A DNA stretch of 64,000 bases. Source: Acheta domesticus (Eukaryota; Arthropoda; Insecta; Orthoptera; Gryllidae). Where the stretch lies: NCBI GenBank assembly GCA_031308135.1, contig JAHLJT010008756.1, positions 108,342,453 through 108,406,452 on the forward strand, written 5' to 3'. The notes below the pieces were generated by a model. The model had not been told where the DNA came from and searched no databases. It was given only the letters and a program-made list of their open reading frames with translations. This document shows, piece after piece, positions 1-10,959 of the stretch (position 1 is its first letter; each line of letters opens with the position of its first letter). The position numbers were made by a program, and so were the translations under genes.

Positions 1-440
1 CTTCTTTTATACAAAACTGAGTGCTTTTGCTTCCTTATTCTTCTGAATCCATCCTCCTTATTCGTCTTTGTAACTAATTGGGGTTCGCATCCACTATGTC
101 TACATGTAAAATGCTCCCCAGGATCTTGTATAGTAAGATTCACAAAAACTGTATGTGTAAATATGTAATGTGTCAAATTTATTAACACCTGTATTTAAAA
201 TTCAGGCTTTCTTGTGTTCATCATCCAATAAAGTATTTACAGCCACATTGTTTGTGGTTTTCTAATTTTCCAAATATATTAGCCGTCGATTTAATTTAGG
301 TTTTTCCTGTTATTTAGATATAATAGCGTATTCTTACATTTTAGACATTTCAAGCAGCATTCACTGATTTTGCAATATATAAGTCAGCGTATTCTGGTTG
401 GCTCCCCCAATCCAATGCCTGCGATGATTGGCGTGCGCAG
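1..440. other. AT-rich flank, probably intron of the VPV-repeat gene
   Basis: No coding signal is visible. The first exon in the window begins right after an AG at 439-440 and in the middle of a codon. The gene's start and signal peptide must therefore lie upstream, and this stretch is most simply intronic. An AATAAA near 227 has no gene before it in the window. Confidence 0.45.
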
Positions 441-646
441 GCGGCGGCTACGAGGACGAGGGGCGCGCGCTGGACTTCGCGCCGGCGCAGTACTCAGGGC
501 ACGTGCAAGTGCTGTCGGCCGCCCACGCGCCCCAGCAGCCGCACCCGGTCCAGGAGCAGCACGTCGAGCACGCGCCGCCCGCCCACCACCACGTGCCCAC
601 CAAGCACATCGAGCACGTCAAGCACGTGCCGGTGCCCATCGTCAAG
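441..646 (+). CDS. VPV-repeat cuticle-type structural protein, internal exon
   Basis: This GC-rich exon sits in AT-rich DNA. It opens after a gcgtgcgcag acceptor with two bases that complete a split codon, then reads GGYEDEGRALDFAPAQYSGH and onward. It ends VPVPIVK at a consensus donor, AAG|GTACGT (647-652), in phase 0. About 68 residues are encoded, rich in His, Pro, Val and Gln (HAPQQPHPVQEQHVEHAPP; KHIEHVKHVPVP). This composition is typical of secreted low-complexity insect cuticle or extracellular-matrix proteins whose VPVP and KPYPV repeats follow in the next exon. A signal-peptide exon is expected upstream of the window. Exon boundaries and frame are read from the sequence; the family is a judgement from composition; the exact role is unknown. 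No chitin-binding RR consensus is visible, so it is not an RR-type cuticle protein on this evidence. Confidence 0.75.
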
Positions 647-1999
647 GTACGTTACAACGGACGACTAGCACATGGGCGCAGTTGAGAACAGGGAAGGACC
701 AAAGTCAGGAGTAACGTAGGTGTCTCGTTGAATACGACAAACGCAAGCTCTTAGGAATACGATGAAAGCACATTTATGAGGACAGGATCTCAGTTAAAAA
801 TAGAACAGGAACTAACGAATGAGACGGAGCTCATAGGACTCGAACGGGTGCACAGTGCTAGAATCTTAGATGAATATTCATAAGTGGGTCGCAGCAAACG
901 AACCGATTTTCATCAGATTTGGAGCCTTGCAAAACACTTATTCATATTTTCAGTGCCGTTATAATTTTGAGGATAGTTCCAATCGTATGTTCTTAACAAG
1001 CACTGCTGCGATTATTTTTCATTAACATTCCTATTGTGAATTACAGATTACAATTCATTAAAGAAATGATTTGGTGCCACAATGTCCTATTAAGAGGATC
1101 CCACTGTACTGACGGGATAAGATGACGGAATTAAACTCAAAGTAAACCTCTAGATATATCATTCCTGGAAAGAAAATAAGACGTATTAGTGATTTGCAAA
1201 TTATACAAAATTCTGTACTACGTTAAACTTTCTATAACGGCATTAAAACATTTGTTCATTTAGAAAAATGATCATTTACCTCAAACTGCCTTACAGACCA
1301 TTTACTGGTGTTAAGAACTATTAACAGCAACGTCTCAATTGACTAAACCATCTCTGACACGTAGCTGTTATGAATTCGCTTGCTCTCATTCTCCAGAACA
1401 GACAGAAGGCGAACATGGCCAGTGGAAAGTGGTACCAAGCAATAATGATCCGGGGGCTTGATAATTCTTATCCATTCGACGTCGCACTGCACCACCTCCT
1501 TCAACTTTCTCTCGCGGCAGAGCAACTCGCAAATCCGGTGCTGAGCGGAAAATCCAGTTCAGCCAACGGCGCAAAACGAATTGTCTTCCCAACCCCGAGA
1601 AATAAACAGGGCCATCTTTCTCCATTTTCCCTTTCACCCACTCTCGCCCGCCCGCCCATGCGAATTAAAGCCGTGAATAAAAGCTTACCGAGTGCCCCAC
1701 CTCATAAAATACCATGGGCTCTAGGCGTTTTCTTGCTGTGGCTGCAACGTTAAATAGGCAACGGTAATTTTCGCCCAAATGTTGGGTTTCCATATATAAT
1801 GTACGAAAATAACGAGTTCTTCAGTATGATGCATTACTTCAGAAGATATTGTTTAATGATTTTTACGGAAAGGCAATGCTCAAAAGATGATAACAAATTG
1901 ATATAGTAAACCTACTTTTGTAAAATTAAAAACGAATATGCTATTGACTATTAGTGATCGTGTCAGTGAGGATTGCGGGAATGACAATTACGACAATTA

Positions 2000-4105
2000 T
2001 TTAAATCTTATGTGTGATGATCCTGATTCCTGAGCTGATAAATTTAAGGTTACTTTCAAGATTGCCATTGGAAGTAACTGTTATAATAGCAATATTACAA
2101 ATAGTGTCATATAGAAATGGAGACTACGTACACTATAATGGAAATGTTCTTGAAAAGAATCTCAGTAAACTCATTTACACAAACCGACAAACACTCGCGC
2201 GAGAACTTTGCTCACGAATGTCAGCAGTAATGTTAATTGTCACGCTACTGACGAAGTTTGTATAATGACTAAAGAGAATACACAATTAGGTTGCTGGTTG
2301 GTCATAACATTTGTGATGTCCACTAGATCATTATTTTGTGACATTTCACCTTAGGGAAATCGCATCGTTTATATAATTTTATTTATGAATAAACGGTAAC
2401 AATGGTGAAATGAGTATTATAACTACATTGGCCAAAAATGAAATTGAAAAATATGACTATTGACTAAAATACGAGTAGTTACGACACACGTTGATCATGG
2501 CGATCGGCGAAGTAAACCTGTGAAAATTCTTAAATTAACATAATGATGTTGAAAAGCGTGAAAATCATTAAGTTACCAAAGTGAAGACCAGGTTCAGTAT
2601 TGTGACGATAATGTCGATATTATCGATTGTGAAAATAAAAATTTCAACCATTTTAACAATGAGAATCGCTTTAGTGAAAGTGACGATGACTGTGAAAACT
2701 AGATGCGTATCATGTTGAAAAGGATGATTAAGGCTACAATAAAAAGTGACTGAATTTACTTGTGTAAATAATAATTATTAATAAAGGTTGATATGAAAGT
2801 GAACACTATCGAGAATCAGAGAATGAGCAGGATTGTCCATGCGGACGTTGTAATGATGATGGTAAAAGCGGAAAAAGCGATAACGTGTCCTGACTTTCTA
2901 AAAATGCTTAGGACAATATTGCAAATGACGATTTTGATAATGGTGGAAAACGGCCATTGTGTTGATTATAATGAAAACTGAGTGCATCGGGAGCATAGTG
3001 ATTGGAAAGGATTTAGGGAGGGTTGCGGACTCTTCACACTGGCGCCGCTCCACGATGCCGACATACGATGCTGACGATGTTGGAAGGAGAAAGCGAGACG
3101 CGTGTGCCGCTTTAAATAATGACTACAGTGCCAATGACTGTGAGTACAGTTGATTCACAAAATGTTTCCATTGAGATTGATCACTCCGCTGACAACTCGC
3201 GACAACCGACACGGACGACACTCGACAAAGCCGACCGGGGAAGCTGACGGTGCTGGAAGCGAGATTAGGCAGACGTTCGTGACAGTTTATAAACCAAACG
3301 TGAAATTGACGATGATTGTAGTGAAAACGGTGATTCTCTCAACTTCAATGAAAGGTGATTATGAGGACTTAAAGAATGTTTCTATTCAAATGGGCGACTG
3401 TGTTAAGGAGTCTCGACAACCGACATTTACGACGCTATATGGTGCCCACACACGGTACTTGAAGCGTTGAATGCAAAAGGTGTGTGCTAGTTTATAAACG
3501 ATAACGACTACAGTGAAAATGACGCTTGTACAGGTATCTCAGAAAAAATGCTACAAACGTCTGGGGCATGTAAAGGGATAAAAAATTAACTCTTTTTGCC
3601 AAAAACTATACGACTATAGTGGGAACGTAAATATAACGGAATTATACGCATTTATACATGTGACATTTGCCCCTGATTTTAAGCCATATCACCAATTCTT
3701 GCGAAGGAACATGAAATCGTCTTCATTGCGTCAGAACGTTACCCGCCGTTCATCTCTGCACAAGGAGCAAAATTATGGGCAAGCGTCACATTTATAAATG
3801 CATGTAACTGCGTTATATGCAATTGCCCACTATACATTCACTGGCAAGATCTTTGTACCCTGACTGTATGTTCTTCACTTTTGTAACATTTATTTTGAGA
3901 CACTTTGCTTTGTAATGGGTCACTAACTCGACTACATGGGACGGTGACAGTGTTGACGGAAATAACGTTTCTATTCAGAGGAACGATTCAGGTGACGACT
4001 CTTGACAACCGGCAACGACTCCCAAAGGTGCCGACCGGCCATGCAAACGAAAATGGAAGAGGGAAAATCAAGATATTCGAGCTATTTTATAAATAAAACA
4101 GACAG
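2000..4105 (+). repeat. Degenerate ~214-bp intronic tandem repeat
   Basis: Three units share landmarks at fixed distances. An AAYGTTTCYATT box occurs at 3161, 3375 and 3964. Each is followed exactly 40 bases later by GACAACC (3201, 3415, 4004), and 76-85 bases after that by TTTATAAA (3286, 3491, 4085). CCGACCGG recurs at 3231 and 4031. An earlier partial unit shares GCTGACGATGTTGGAAG (3070) with GCTGACGGTGCTGGAAG (3244). The first pair is spaced 214 bp apart. The 2000-3000 stretch has the same GATGAC/GAAAATGAC texture but is too diverged to align by eye, so the left boundary is approximate. Confidence 0.6.
3527..3600 (+). repeat. Dispersed repeat, intronic copy
   Basis: The text from tacaggtatctcagaaaaaa to about 3590 closely matches 4868-4935, which lies past the stop codon of the same gene. 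Shared blocks are tctcagaa, atgctacaaacg/atgttacaaacc and ggga(ca)taaaaaat. Confidence 0.6.
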
Positions 4106-4149
4106 TAGGCAGACAAATGGCGTCGGTAACTAACTCGACTACTTGACTG

Positions 4150-4395
4150 ATTGTTAGATTATTTTGTTTCCAGGCACGTCAACTGATAAGGTCATGAGTC
4201 TCGTAAGTGTAGTGATTTTGTTGTATTGTGAGAGACGGGGGTGATCTTCCCCCGCTGAATGGCAAATCTGGCGCCGACCTAGACGTACAGATAGCGGTAT
4301 TTTCCCCAACCAGACCTCTCCATCAGGGGGGCAACTCCCAAACCGGGACAAGCTCTAAGCTCCTGGCTGGTCTCCCGACATGTGTATCGTCTATA
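4150..4395 (-). repeat. 3'-end fragment of a non-LTR-derived repeat
   Basis: The reverse complement matches 46,250-46,480 and 35,130-35,370. Shared text includes cgggagacc near the left, ggtcggcgccagat (minus strand) in the middle, and actacacttac..gactaatgacc..agttgac at the end. It ends about 50 bases before the splice acceptor at 4445. Confidence 0.7.
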
Positions 4396-4445
4396 ACTAA
4401 TCTAACTTGTACAATGTTTGTGCTAAGCTGCGCGTTGCTGTGCAG

Positions 4446-4758
4446 GTGGTGAACATCCCGGTGCCGAAGCCCGTGGCGGTGCCGGTGCCGCAGCCCGTGG
4501 CCGTGGCCGTGCCGCAGCCCGTGCCGGTGCACGTGAAGGTGCCGCACCCGGTGCCGGTGCCCGTGCTGCGCACCGTGCAGGTGGAAGTAGAGAAACCCTA
4601 CCCGGTCACCGTTCGAGAAGAAGGTGCCCTACCCGGTGGACAAGCCCTACCCGGTGCACGTCACCAAGCACGTGCCCGTGCCCGTGCCCAAGCCCTACCC
4701 GGTGCACGTGCCCGTCTACAAGCACATCTACCACCATAAGACCATCAAGCACCACTAG
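4446..4758 (+). CDS. VPV-repeat cuticle-type structural protein, last exon (one frameshift)
   Basis: The exon continues in phase 0 with VVNIPVPKPVAVPVPQPV and a run of PVPV/PHPVPV repeats to EKPYPVTV, ending near 4611. From TTC at 4612 the obvious protein continues in the next frame: FEKKVPYPVDKPYPV, then VTKHVPVPVPKPYPV, and a His/Lys-rich end KTIKHH with TAG at 4756-4758. Without the shift the upstream frame runs into an alanine/arginine-rich nonsense tail. Either one base is extra or two are missing; a lost GT in a GTGT run fits best (gtcaccgttcgag). Codon use is strongly GC-ending on both sides, which argues that both halves are real coding sequence. A single sequencing or assembly error is as likely as a true null allele. 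The product would be a secreted repeat protein, and its function is inferred only from composition. Confidence 0.75.
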
Positions 4759-4867
4759 GGGGGGGGCGCCCGTGCACATTCGTCGTCATTCCACCTTCAT
4801 CGTCATTTTCTCGAGTCGTTATGTAGCTTGATGAGCTGACACACACTTTTGATACATACAAGAATAT

Positions 4868-4935
4868 ACAGAATGTCTCAGAATAAATGTTACAAACCTC
4901 TAGGGAGTGTAGGGGACATAAAAAATATGACTTTA
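4868..4935 (+). repeat. Dispersed repeat, 3'-UTR copy
   Basis: This is the partner of 3527-3600, in the same orientation, and it contains the candidate poly(A) signal. Confidence 0.6.
4882..4887 (+). terminator. Candidate polyadenylation signal of the VPV-repeat gene
   Basis: An AATAAA lies 124 bases after the stop codon at 4758. It falls inside the second member of the repeat pair shared with the intron (4868-4935). The intronic copy has GAAAAAATG where this copy has GAATAAATG, so the signal may have arisen by mutation within the repeat. Confidence 0.45.
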
Positions 4936-4939
4936 TCCC

Positions 4940-7900
4940 AATGAATATGATGAAAGATTTCATATTAGAAAGTAACAAACTGGAGATTTCATCCTGATTA
5001 GTAGACAACACACCAAGCGTTTATATTCAGCAGGTCAGATTCTGAAGTCAAAGAAAATTTGTTTACCGCCAAACGGTAAAACATGATTGGTTGCATGACC
5101 AGAAGAGTAAAAAATGTGTAACTCCGGAATGTATATTACACCGCATGATCATTGGGAAAACGTCATTTTGGATCTCCTTAAGTGCCCTCGAAGTTAAAAA
5201 TATTTTTCTCTGTGAGACATCCTAAACCTGCTTTAACAACAGGTTTCAATCCTAATCATTCAAAATGTTACGATTCATCATTCGTTCCTAGTCCTTGTCC
5301 AATTTCTGTGACGATTCTATCGTCGTAAAACTATCAGATACCGCGACTGAGAGGAGCTTTCCCGATTAGTATTGTTATCATTCCGTCGTCTTGATATTCT
5401 CGAGTCCTTTATGAGCATTCACCTGTATGAGACCTCACTCACCTAAAATCACTATTCTAGGACAAAACCATTCAAGATGAAAACTTAAGACATATGATGC
5501 AGTAGTTCTCCACAAAAATAACTTGTAATTTTCTTTACAGATGATAGAAGTTATTCAAAAACAAGGACGGCCTATTTTAGCTGCGAAGAAAGCTGGATGA
5601 AAAAATATTGAAGAACGTTATTTACGACAACTCTGATACTTTTTTCAGCAATCGTGCTGCAACCAAGACTTAAGTGCATTTGTGGCAACTAAAGATAACA
5701 GAAAGCTAGTTAATATTGACACGTATTTATGTGCTACTCACAATGTTGATCATGAGTAGGGTTATCCATTTTAAACCAATGTCACTGATTAGTTCATCAA
5801 TTGACAACTTGGCTTATTTCATTCATCTAGTAGTTCTTCCCACCGTAAAAATAAAAATCACCATTTTCTTCAAACTCTGCCATAAAAACACTTAAATAGT
5901 AAAGGAATGGACTACTTCAGTCATTCTAGATCTTACATGAGGTAAAATAAATTTTACAGCAGGATTATCAAAAAAAGCTTTTTTGCGAGGAAGCAATTTC
6001 AATTTAAAATTAATCAATTTTAATATAATTTTTAAAAATGTTCTCCTTATCTTCTATTACTTAGAAGTTGTGTAATTTTTCAATTTCTCAATGCACGATT
6101 CACTTCAAATTTCTTTACTATTGAATGTTACATGCGAAAAGAAATGAACAGCAAAATGTAGTTTTAAACTTAAATAATTTCTTAACACTAATTTCATAAT
6201 CTGTGAAAGAAAATATTGTATCAAACTTTCTGCTGCTAATATAAATTGATGTTTACGTAACACAATCAGGTACCCAAAATGACATCCCAGATTTGCATTT
6301 TAATTCTCTGTGAGAATTTGTAAAATATTTTCCATCTAAAAGCGATAATATTTTTTCAAAGCAATTGCATGAAACACTCACCTCCCTCAAATGTTGGGGA
6401 AACTATACATCTTTACATATTTTTTTTCTTTTAGCTAAATTAATGACTCATATTGATTCAAGATCATTTGCTCAATCATTTCATTTGTTTTTTATGTTTT
6501 ATTGTTATTATTGTAAAAATGTTAATTGTATTTGTTAATAAATGTTTTTGAAATATCTTTTTTCTTTTCATCTTCTCAAAACACTGATGTATTTTAGAAA
6601 ATATTTATTCCGCATATTTAATGCCACTATAAAGAGTCCATCAAGAATGTTAAAGAAATAAAGGTTACATTTACAGTATATCACTTCTCAATTCAACAGA
6701 CGATTTCATTTCCACCGGACCAGAGCCGGCAACGCCACCAGCGGAGTTGAAATGAACTTTTCCAATGCAGAGCGAGTTGTGTCAATACGAAATTGATAAA
6801 CAATAAAACACGCACGCAGCAAAAGGGACAAACAGTGATCTCGCAAATAGATTTAATTAAATTACGGTCAATATATTACCATAATTCAACGGGCGAACGA
6901 TTTGGTCCGTCAATTTTTACACTAACTGACGCTTTTTTAAAGCAATTAGCGCCTTAGTATTTCAAATCCAAAGCTTTTTATATAAAATTAATTATGCGAA
7001 ATAAACATTTGTGGCCTGGTTAACACGATCCGAAGCAGAGCTTTCGTTTTATTGGCAATGGTCTCGCCGCAAAACGCATGTGGCATTGAGTATTGGGAAA
7101 TGGAAGCGGGCGGTCACGCGATGCAAAGGTTAGAATGCTTTGCACCCTGCCACAGTGCATTGTCCTTATTTCTCTCTAATTTATTTCATATTTATGACTA
7201 GCACAACTTACGATTCATCGAACTTTTGATGTGGTAATGAGACTTCGCTGATTTAGAAGAAAGAAATTTTGTCTCAACGTTTTGATTCGTAATTTGATAC
7301 GTAGTTTTCGATAGATTCATCATTATTCAATCTTCAGTTTGTAAGTCAAGAATAGACCACTAAAAATATGTAATCTATTGGACGCTTCTTCTAATTAAAA
7401 AATATTTCAATTTAAAATAAAAATGAAGAAAAAAAATTACCAGCTTCTCCAAACACAATGCCTCCGAACACTATGACTCCGAATCTAAAAGTTTATCTTT
7501 GAAGGAAATATTGCCAAAAAGATAAATTTATGAAGGTTATAAATGCGATATATTTAACTGAAAGTAAAATAAAAATATTATTTCAAAGAAAAAAGTTTCC
7601 AATAACGCACTAGAAATTTTTAACATAACTTAATTTGATTCATTTTTTCGCAACGTAGCTACTTTTTAAAAAAGCTAAAACAATATCTACTATAAAAAAT
7701 AAGGAATCAAACCATTTTGAATGTCAGAAAGTTGTTTGTAAGATACGATTACATGGAGTACCTTCAAAAATCATTAACTCAAGAGGCACTACTGGTATCT
7801 GAAATTAGAAACTAATTAGCCTTCAATACTACGGGTGGGAAAGAATCATTTAGTGAGGTATGTTTTAATGCAATCGTAAGCCATTTTTACTGTAAATATG

Positions 7901-8745
7901 TAGTAGATACAACGTTTTCAGATTTTGCAAATACAGTCGTTCTATACAACTGGAAATAATATATTCCAACTACTACGTCTTAAGTAACATACTTCCAATC
8001 TGAGAATAATTATAAGCCTGGTGTTATCAATAAGATTTTATGATTTCAATTTGTGCCTGGCGTATGCATTGAGATGATTTTTTTGTATCGATATTGAATA
8101 AGAAAGTACATATTATTGATTGAATATTTTTATGCACTGACGTATTTCATTCGTGAAATAGCTTTTATACTCGTAAATCAACGGTCCCGCTTTTGCCGGT
8201 TATTTTATAAAGCATTTGTGATACATCTAAAACTACTCATTCGCACAAGACCTTATTGACCACAGTACTTCCTTCCACCAATAAATATCTTCAACTGCTA
8301 CCTCATTCAGATGTTTATTGTTTATGATTTCTTTCCAAATGGTATCTTGAGATTAAGGATTTAAAAATTTAAGGTTCTCTATTTTGTCATTTAATTAGAA
8401 AGATGAAAGGAGAGTTCTCTTAAAATAAAGGATATCAGGCAAAATAAGAAAAAGAGAAGAAAGTGAAAGTTACAAGAGGATAATGAAATGAGATATGGAT
8501 GAAAGTCAAGAATGACAGGTAATTAGAAAAAGAACGAAACAAATAATGGGGTCCAATTAAACATTTTCAAGTCCACAAAAAAGTTAGAAAGATGTGACAA
8601 TTATTACAATTTCCACCTTTCTTCGCTATTTTATGCGAATATTTTCAAACTAGCGTACCCGTGCGAGAACTCTCGCATAGTAAACCCCACCTTTTCCCTA
8701 TCAATTTGTCTATCCTTTCCATTTAGAAGAAAAGTTGTGAATGAA
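4940..8745. other. AT-rich region without a recognisable gene
   Basis: No open frame, splice pattern or RNA gene could be supported on either strand. The stretch is unique-looking AT-rich sequence. A short GC-richer patch near 6710-6780 has no coding signal. Confidence 0.5.
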
Positions 8746-8749
8746 TCGT

Positions 8750-9030
8750 ATTTATTTGTTTAGAAAATGTATAAATGTAACTTTGAATGTACTTTTGTAC
8801 TTAATTCTAATGTATTTACAGAATATCAAACAAAAATAACATTGCAATTGATGTTGGACACAAATTTTTAATAAAGGTGTATTTAGCATTATAGAGAGAT
8901 GTTCTTGGAACAATTCATACTTCTTTAAAAACAACGTTTGAATAAATTATTCAATCTTCCTTGAGAATCCGCTTTTCGCTTTATTTGATAGTCAGAAAAT
9001 TATTTGAAAAGTTTTTTACTCTTGAGAAAT
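8750..9030 (+). repeat. Local repeat, copy 1
   Basis: This copy matches 9340-9570 along its length. Shared blocks include aaatgtataaa.gtaac, gcaattgatgtt, aataaaggtgtatttag versus aataaagatttcttcag, ttggaacaat, ttattcaat and gatagtca.aaaatta. It is clearly more diverged than copies 2 and 3 are from each other. Confidence 0.7.
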
Positions 9031-9293
9031 CCTAGTAAAGTAGTGGGAAAATACCGGATCGGGATAGTTCAACCCCACTCTTTGCAATATTATTAAACGT
9101 TCCTTGATTTGTTATGAAGAATAGAGGAGGCTTTGAAGAGTCAGGGTGCCAGCTTGCTAGGGTGCGAAAATTGAAAAATTATTTGTATACTAAAGAGTAT
9201 TGGATTATTTTCTGCGTTGTTACGTATCTCAAGAAAAGCAATTCCGAGCCAATAAATAATCAAACTAATATTTTCACCTTCCTATTTCGATTC

Positions 9294-9572
9294 TAAGACG
9301 GAACGTTGTTAACGAATAGTGTTAATTTGCTTATAAATGTATAAAGGTAACTTGCAATGTACTAACATAATATCAATTAAAAATAAAAAGCAATGCAATT
9401 GATGTTTGAAAGAAATTTTCAATAAAGATTTCTTCAGTATCATGGAGAGTTTTTTTGGAACAATCCCCAGCACTTACTTAAAGAAAACATTTCAAGTAAT
9501 TATTCAATATTTTTTGACAGCTTTCAGCTTTTTGTGATAGTCACAAAATATTATCTTTTTACTTCTGAGAAA
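9294..9572 (+). repeat. Local repeat, copy 2
   Basis: The first ~107 bases (from aagacggaacgttgttaacg) are nearly identical to 10,851-10,955. The remainder aligns with copy 1 at 8750-9030. Confidence 0.75.
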
Positions 9573-9576
9573 GCTA

Positions 9577-10085
9577 TGTGTCTGAAACCGCTGACTTGAA
9601 AATTTCATCGAATCACTGCTGATAACGTAAATACTAGTATAAGTAAAGACAAACGCAGTATTCATTCTACACTCACATCCCTCCACAATTAGGTGTATAG
9701 CACTTATGGACCACGGCAAAACGTTAATTGAATTGTTTCACTGCGCGCATAAGAAACAATCTTCAAGACACTTCATGCAAATAAACCTCGCCACACTCAC
9801 AAACCACGCTGTATACAGAAAACGTAAACATAAGACAGAGGAATCTAAGCCTTCTAAGCGTGTCGTCACAGAAATAGCTATAAAAAGAAGTGTCACTCCT
9901 CGATGAGAACTCATATTTCCCAAATCTACACCGATAAACAACTCGCTTCATGCTCCTCGCGACTTTTGTTATCGAAACTGACTGTATAGACTCGTGTTTA
10001 CATTGTTAATTCCACGACGCGCCGCAATCATCCCTTTCATTCTTCGCTTGGTCGAGCTATACCAGCAACGAAGGTTGAAATATTT
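9577..10085. other. No recognisable feature
   Basis: Short open frames occur on both strands here and overlap one another, with no protein-like composition and no splice context. Nothing is supported. Confidence 0.4.
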
Positions 10086-10089
10086 AGGT

Positions 10090-10330
10090 AGGCGTTGGTG
10101 GTATTGAAGCGCCGAACTGAAAATATAATTGAATGTCCAAAAATGTCTCATCTTGTAGATTATGGTGTGAGGAACGTTCCTTTGAGGCCGTTGGCCTCAA
10201 AGAAAGGCCGTTTAATTTTAATTTTTAAGGACGCTAGAACGCTTCGTTTAGGAGTTATTTAACTATATAGATCTGGACGTGCGGTCGTGTTATGCGAGCT
10301 GCATTTGAAATTAATATTTAGATGCGTTTT
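10090..10330 (-). repeat. Helitron-like fragment
   Basis: This stretch shares several blocks with 32,900-33,060, which lies inside the reverse-strand Helitron at 32,678-33,262: gattatggtgtgaggaacgt, tttgaggcc, ctagaacgcttcgtttagg, agttatt, atatagat and gcatttga. No termini are visible, so it is a fragment. Confidence 0.55.
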
Positions 10331-10539
10331 TTTCAACAAATCCTTTACATTTTGCAAGTCAAAGTGCAAATCGTCACATCAAAGTGAAATTATCTTTCTT
10401 TTGAGATCCCATTCATAACGATTGGTTGCGTGTGAGAGCCGCAACGAAAAGGTATACTACTGAAATAATACAGGAGACAATGTGATATGAACTGCATGTG
10501 TACTACGCTATCATGAAATAAAAATGTCACAAAATAATC

Positions 10540-10757
10540 ACAGGCTTTCAGTTTTTTGTTATTTAAGATCGCATTAACATCAAGGTCATTAGTGACCACT
10601 ATTGGGTTTAACGTTATATAACTGAAGATGACATGACATGGTGATGATAGGGAGGAATAGACGTACAGAAATACGACCATGCCCGAGGCGGGTCTCGAAC
10701 CTTGGGTCCGAGTTCGCTACGATACTACTGCCTTAGCGATCTCGGCCACCAGAGATA
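10540..10757 (-). mobile_element. tRNA-derived SINE or tRNA relic
   Basis: On the minus strand 10,757-10,675 reads ggtggccgagatcgctaagg, followed about 30 bases later by ggttcgagacccgcc. These fit pol III A-box and B-box consensus and resemble the Ser/Leu tRNA type (TGGCCGAG...GGTTCGAxxCC). No clean cloverleaf acceptor stem closes around it, so a SINE head is more likely than a functional tRNA. The 3' boundary near 10,540 is a guess. Confidence 0.5.
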
Positions 10758-10850
10758 TGAATAGAATTCTTGTTCACATTCTTTTCTTCTTGACATTCAA
10801 GTGTTATTTAAAATAAAGATCCATATTCATGTTAAATATTTTCAAGAAGA

Positions 10851-10955
10851 CGGAACGTTGTTAACGAATAGTGTTAATTTGTTTATAAATGTATAAAGGT
10901 AACTTGCAATGTACTTACACAATATCAAATAAAAATAAAAAGCAATGCAATTGCT
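10851..10955 (+). repeat. Local repeat, copy 3 (truncated)
   Basis: This copy is near-identical to 9294-9401, starting with aagacggaacgttgttaacg and stopping after aaagcaatgcaattg. Confidence 0.75.
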
Positions 10956-10959
10956 TCAC

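Larger units (their letters stand above)
647..4445 (+). other. Intron of the VPV-repeat gene
   Basis: The intron is bounded by GTACGT at 647 and a ttgctgtgcag acceptor ending at 4445. Both flanking exons are in phase 0. A possible branch sequence (ctaatctaac) lies about 40 bases before the acceptor, and the pyrimidine tract is weak. The interior carries a degenerate tandem repeat (about 2000-4105), one member of a dispersed repeat pair (3527-3600) and a reverse-strand retrotransposon-derived fragment (4150-4395). Small open frames inside it have no coding character. Confidence 0.65.

Noticed and set aside
370..714. 114-codon Arg/Ala-rich frame overlapping the first VPV exon
   Set aside because: Out-of-frame reading of the real exon, which has the splice sites and the repeat composition in the other frame.
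2014..3470. Several 60-106-codon plus-strand frames in the VPV intron
   Set aside because: They fall in the degenerate tandem repeat and change frame between repeat units.
4323..4547. His/Arg-rich reverse frame (RHRHGLRHGHGHG)
   Set aside because: Antisense shadow of the VPVP repeats.
10675..10757. Functional tRNA gene
   Set aside because: A and B boxes are good but acceptor and anticodon stems do not close, so called SINE/relic.
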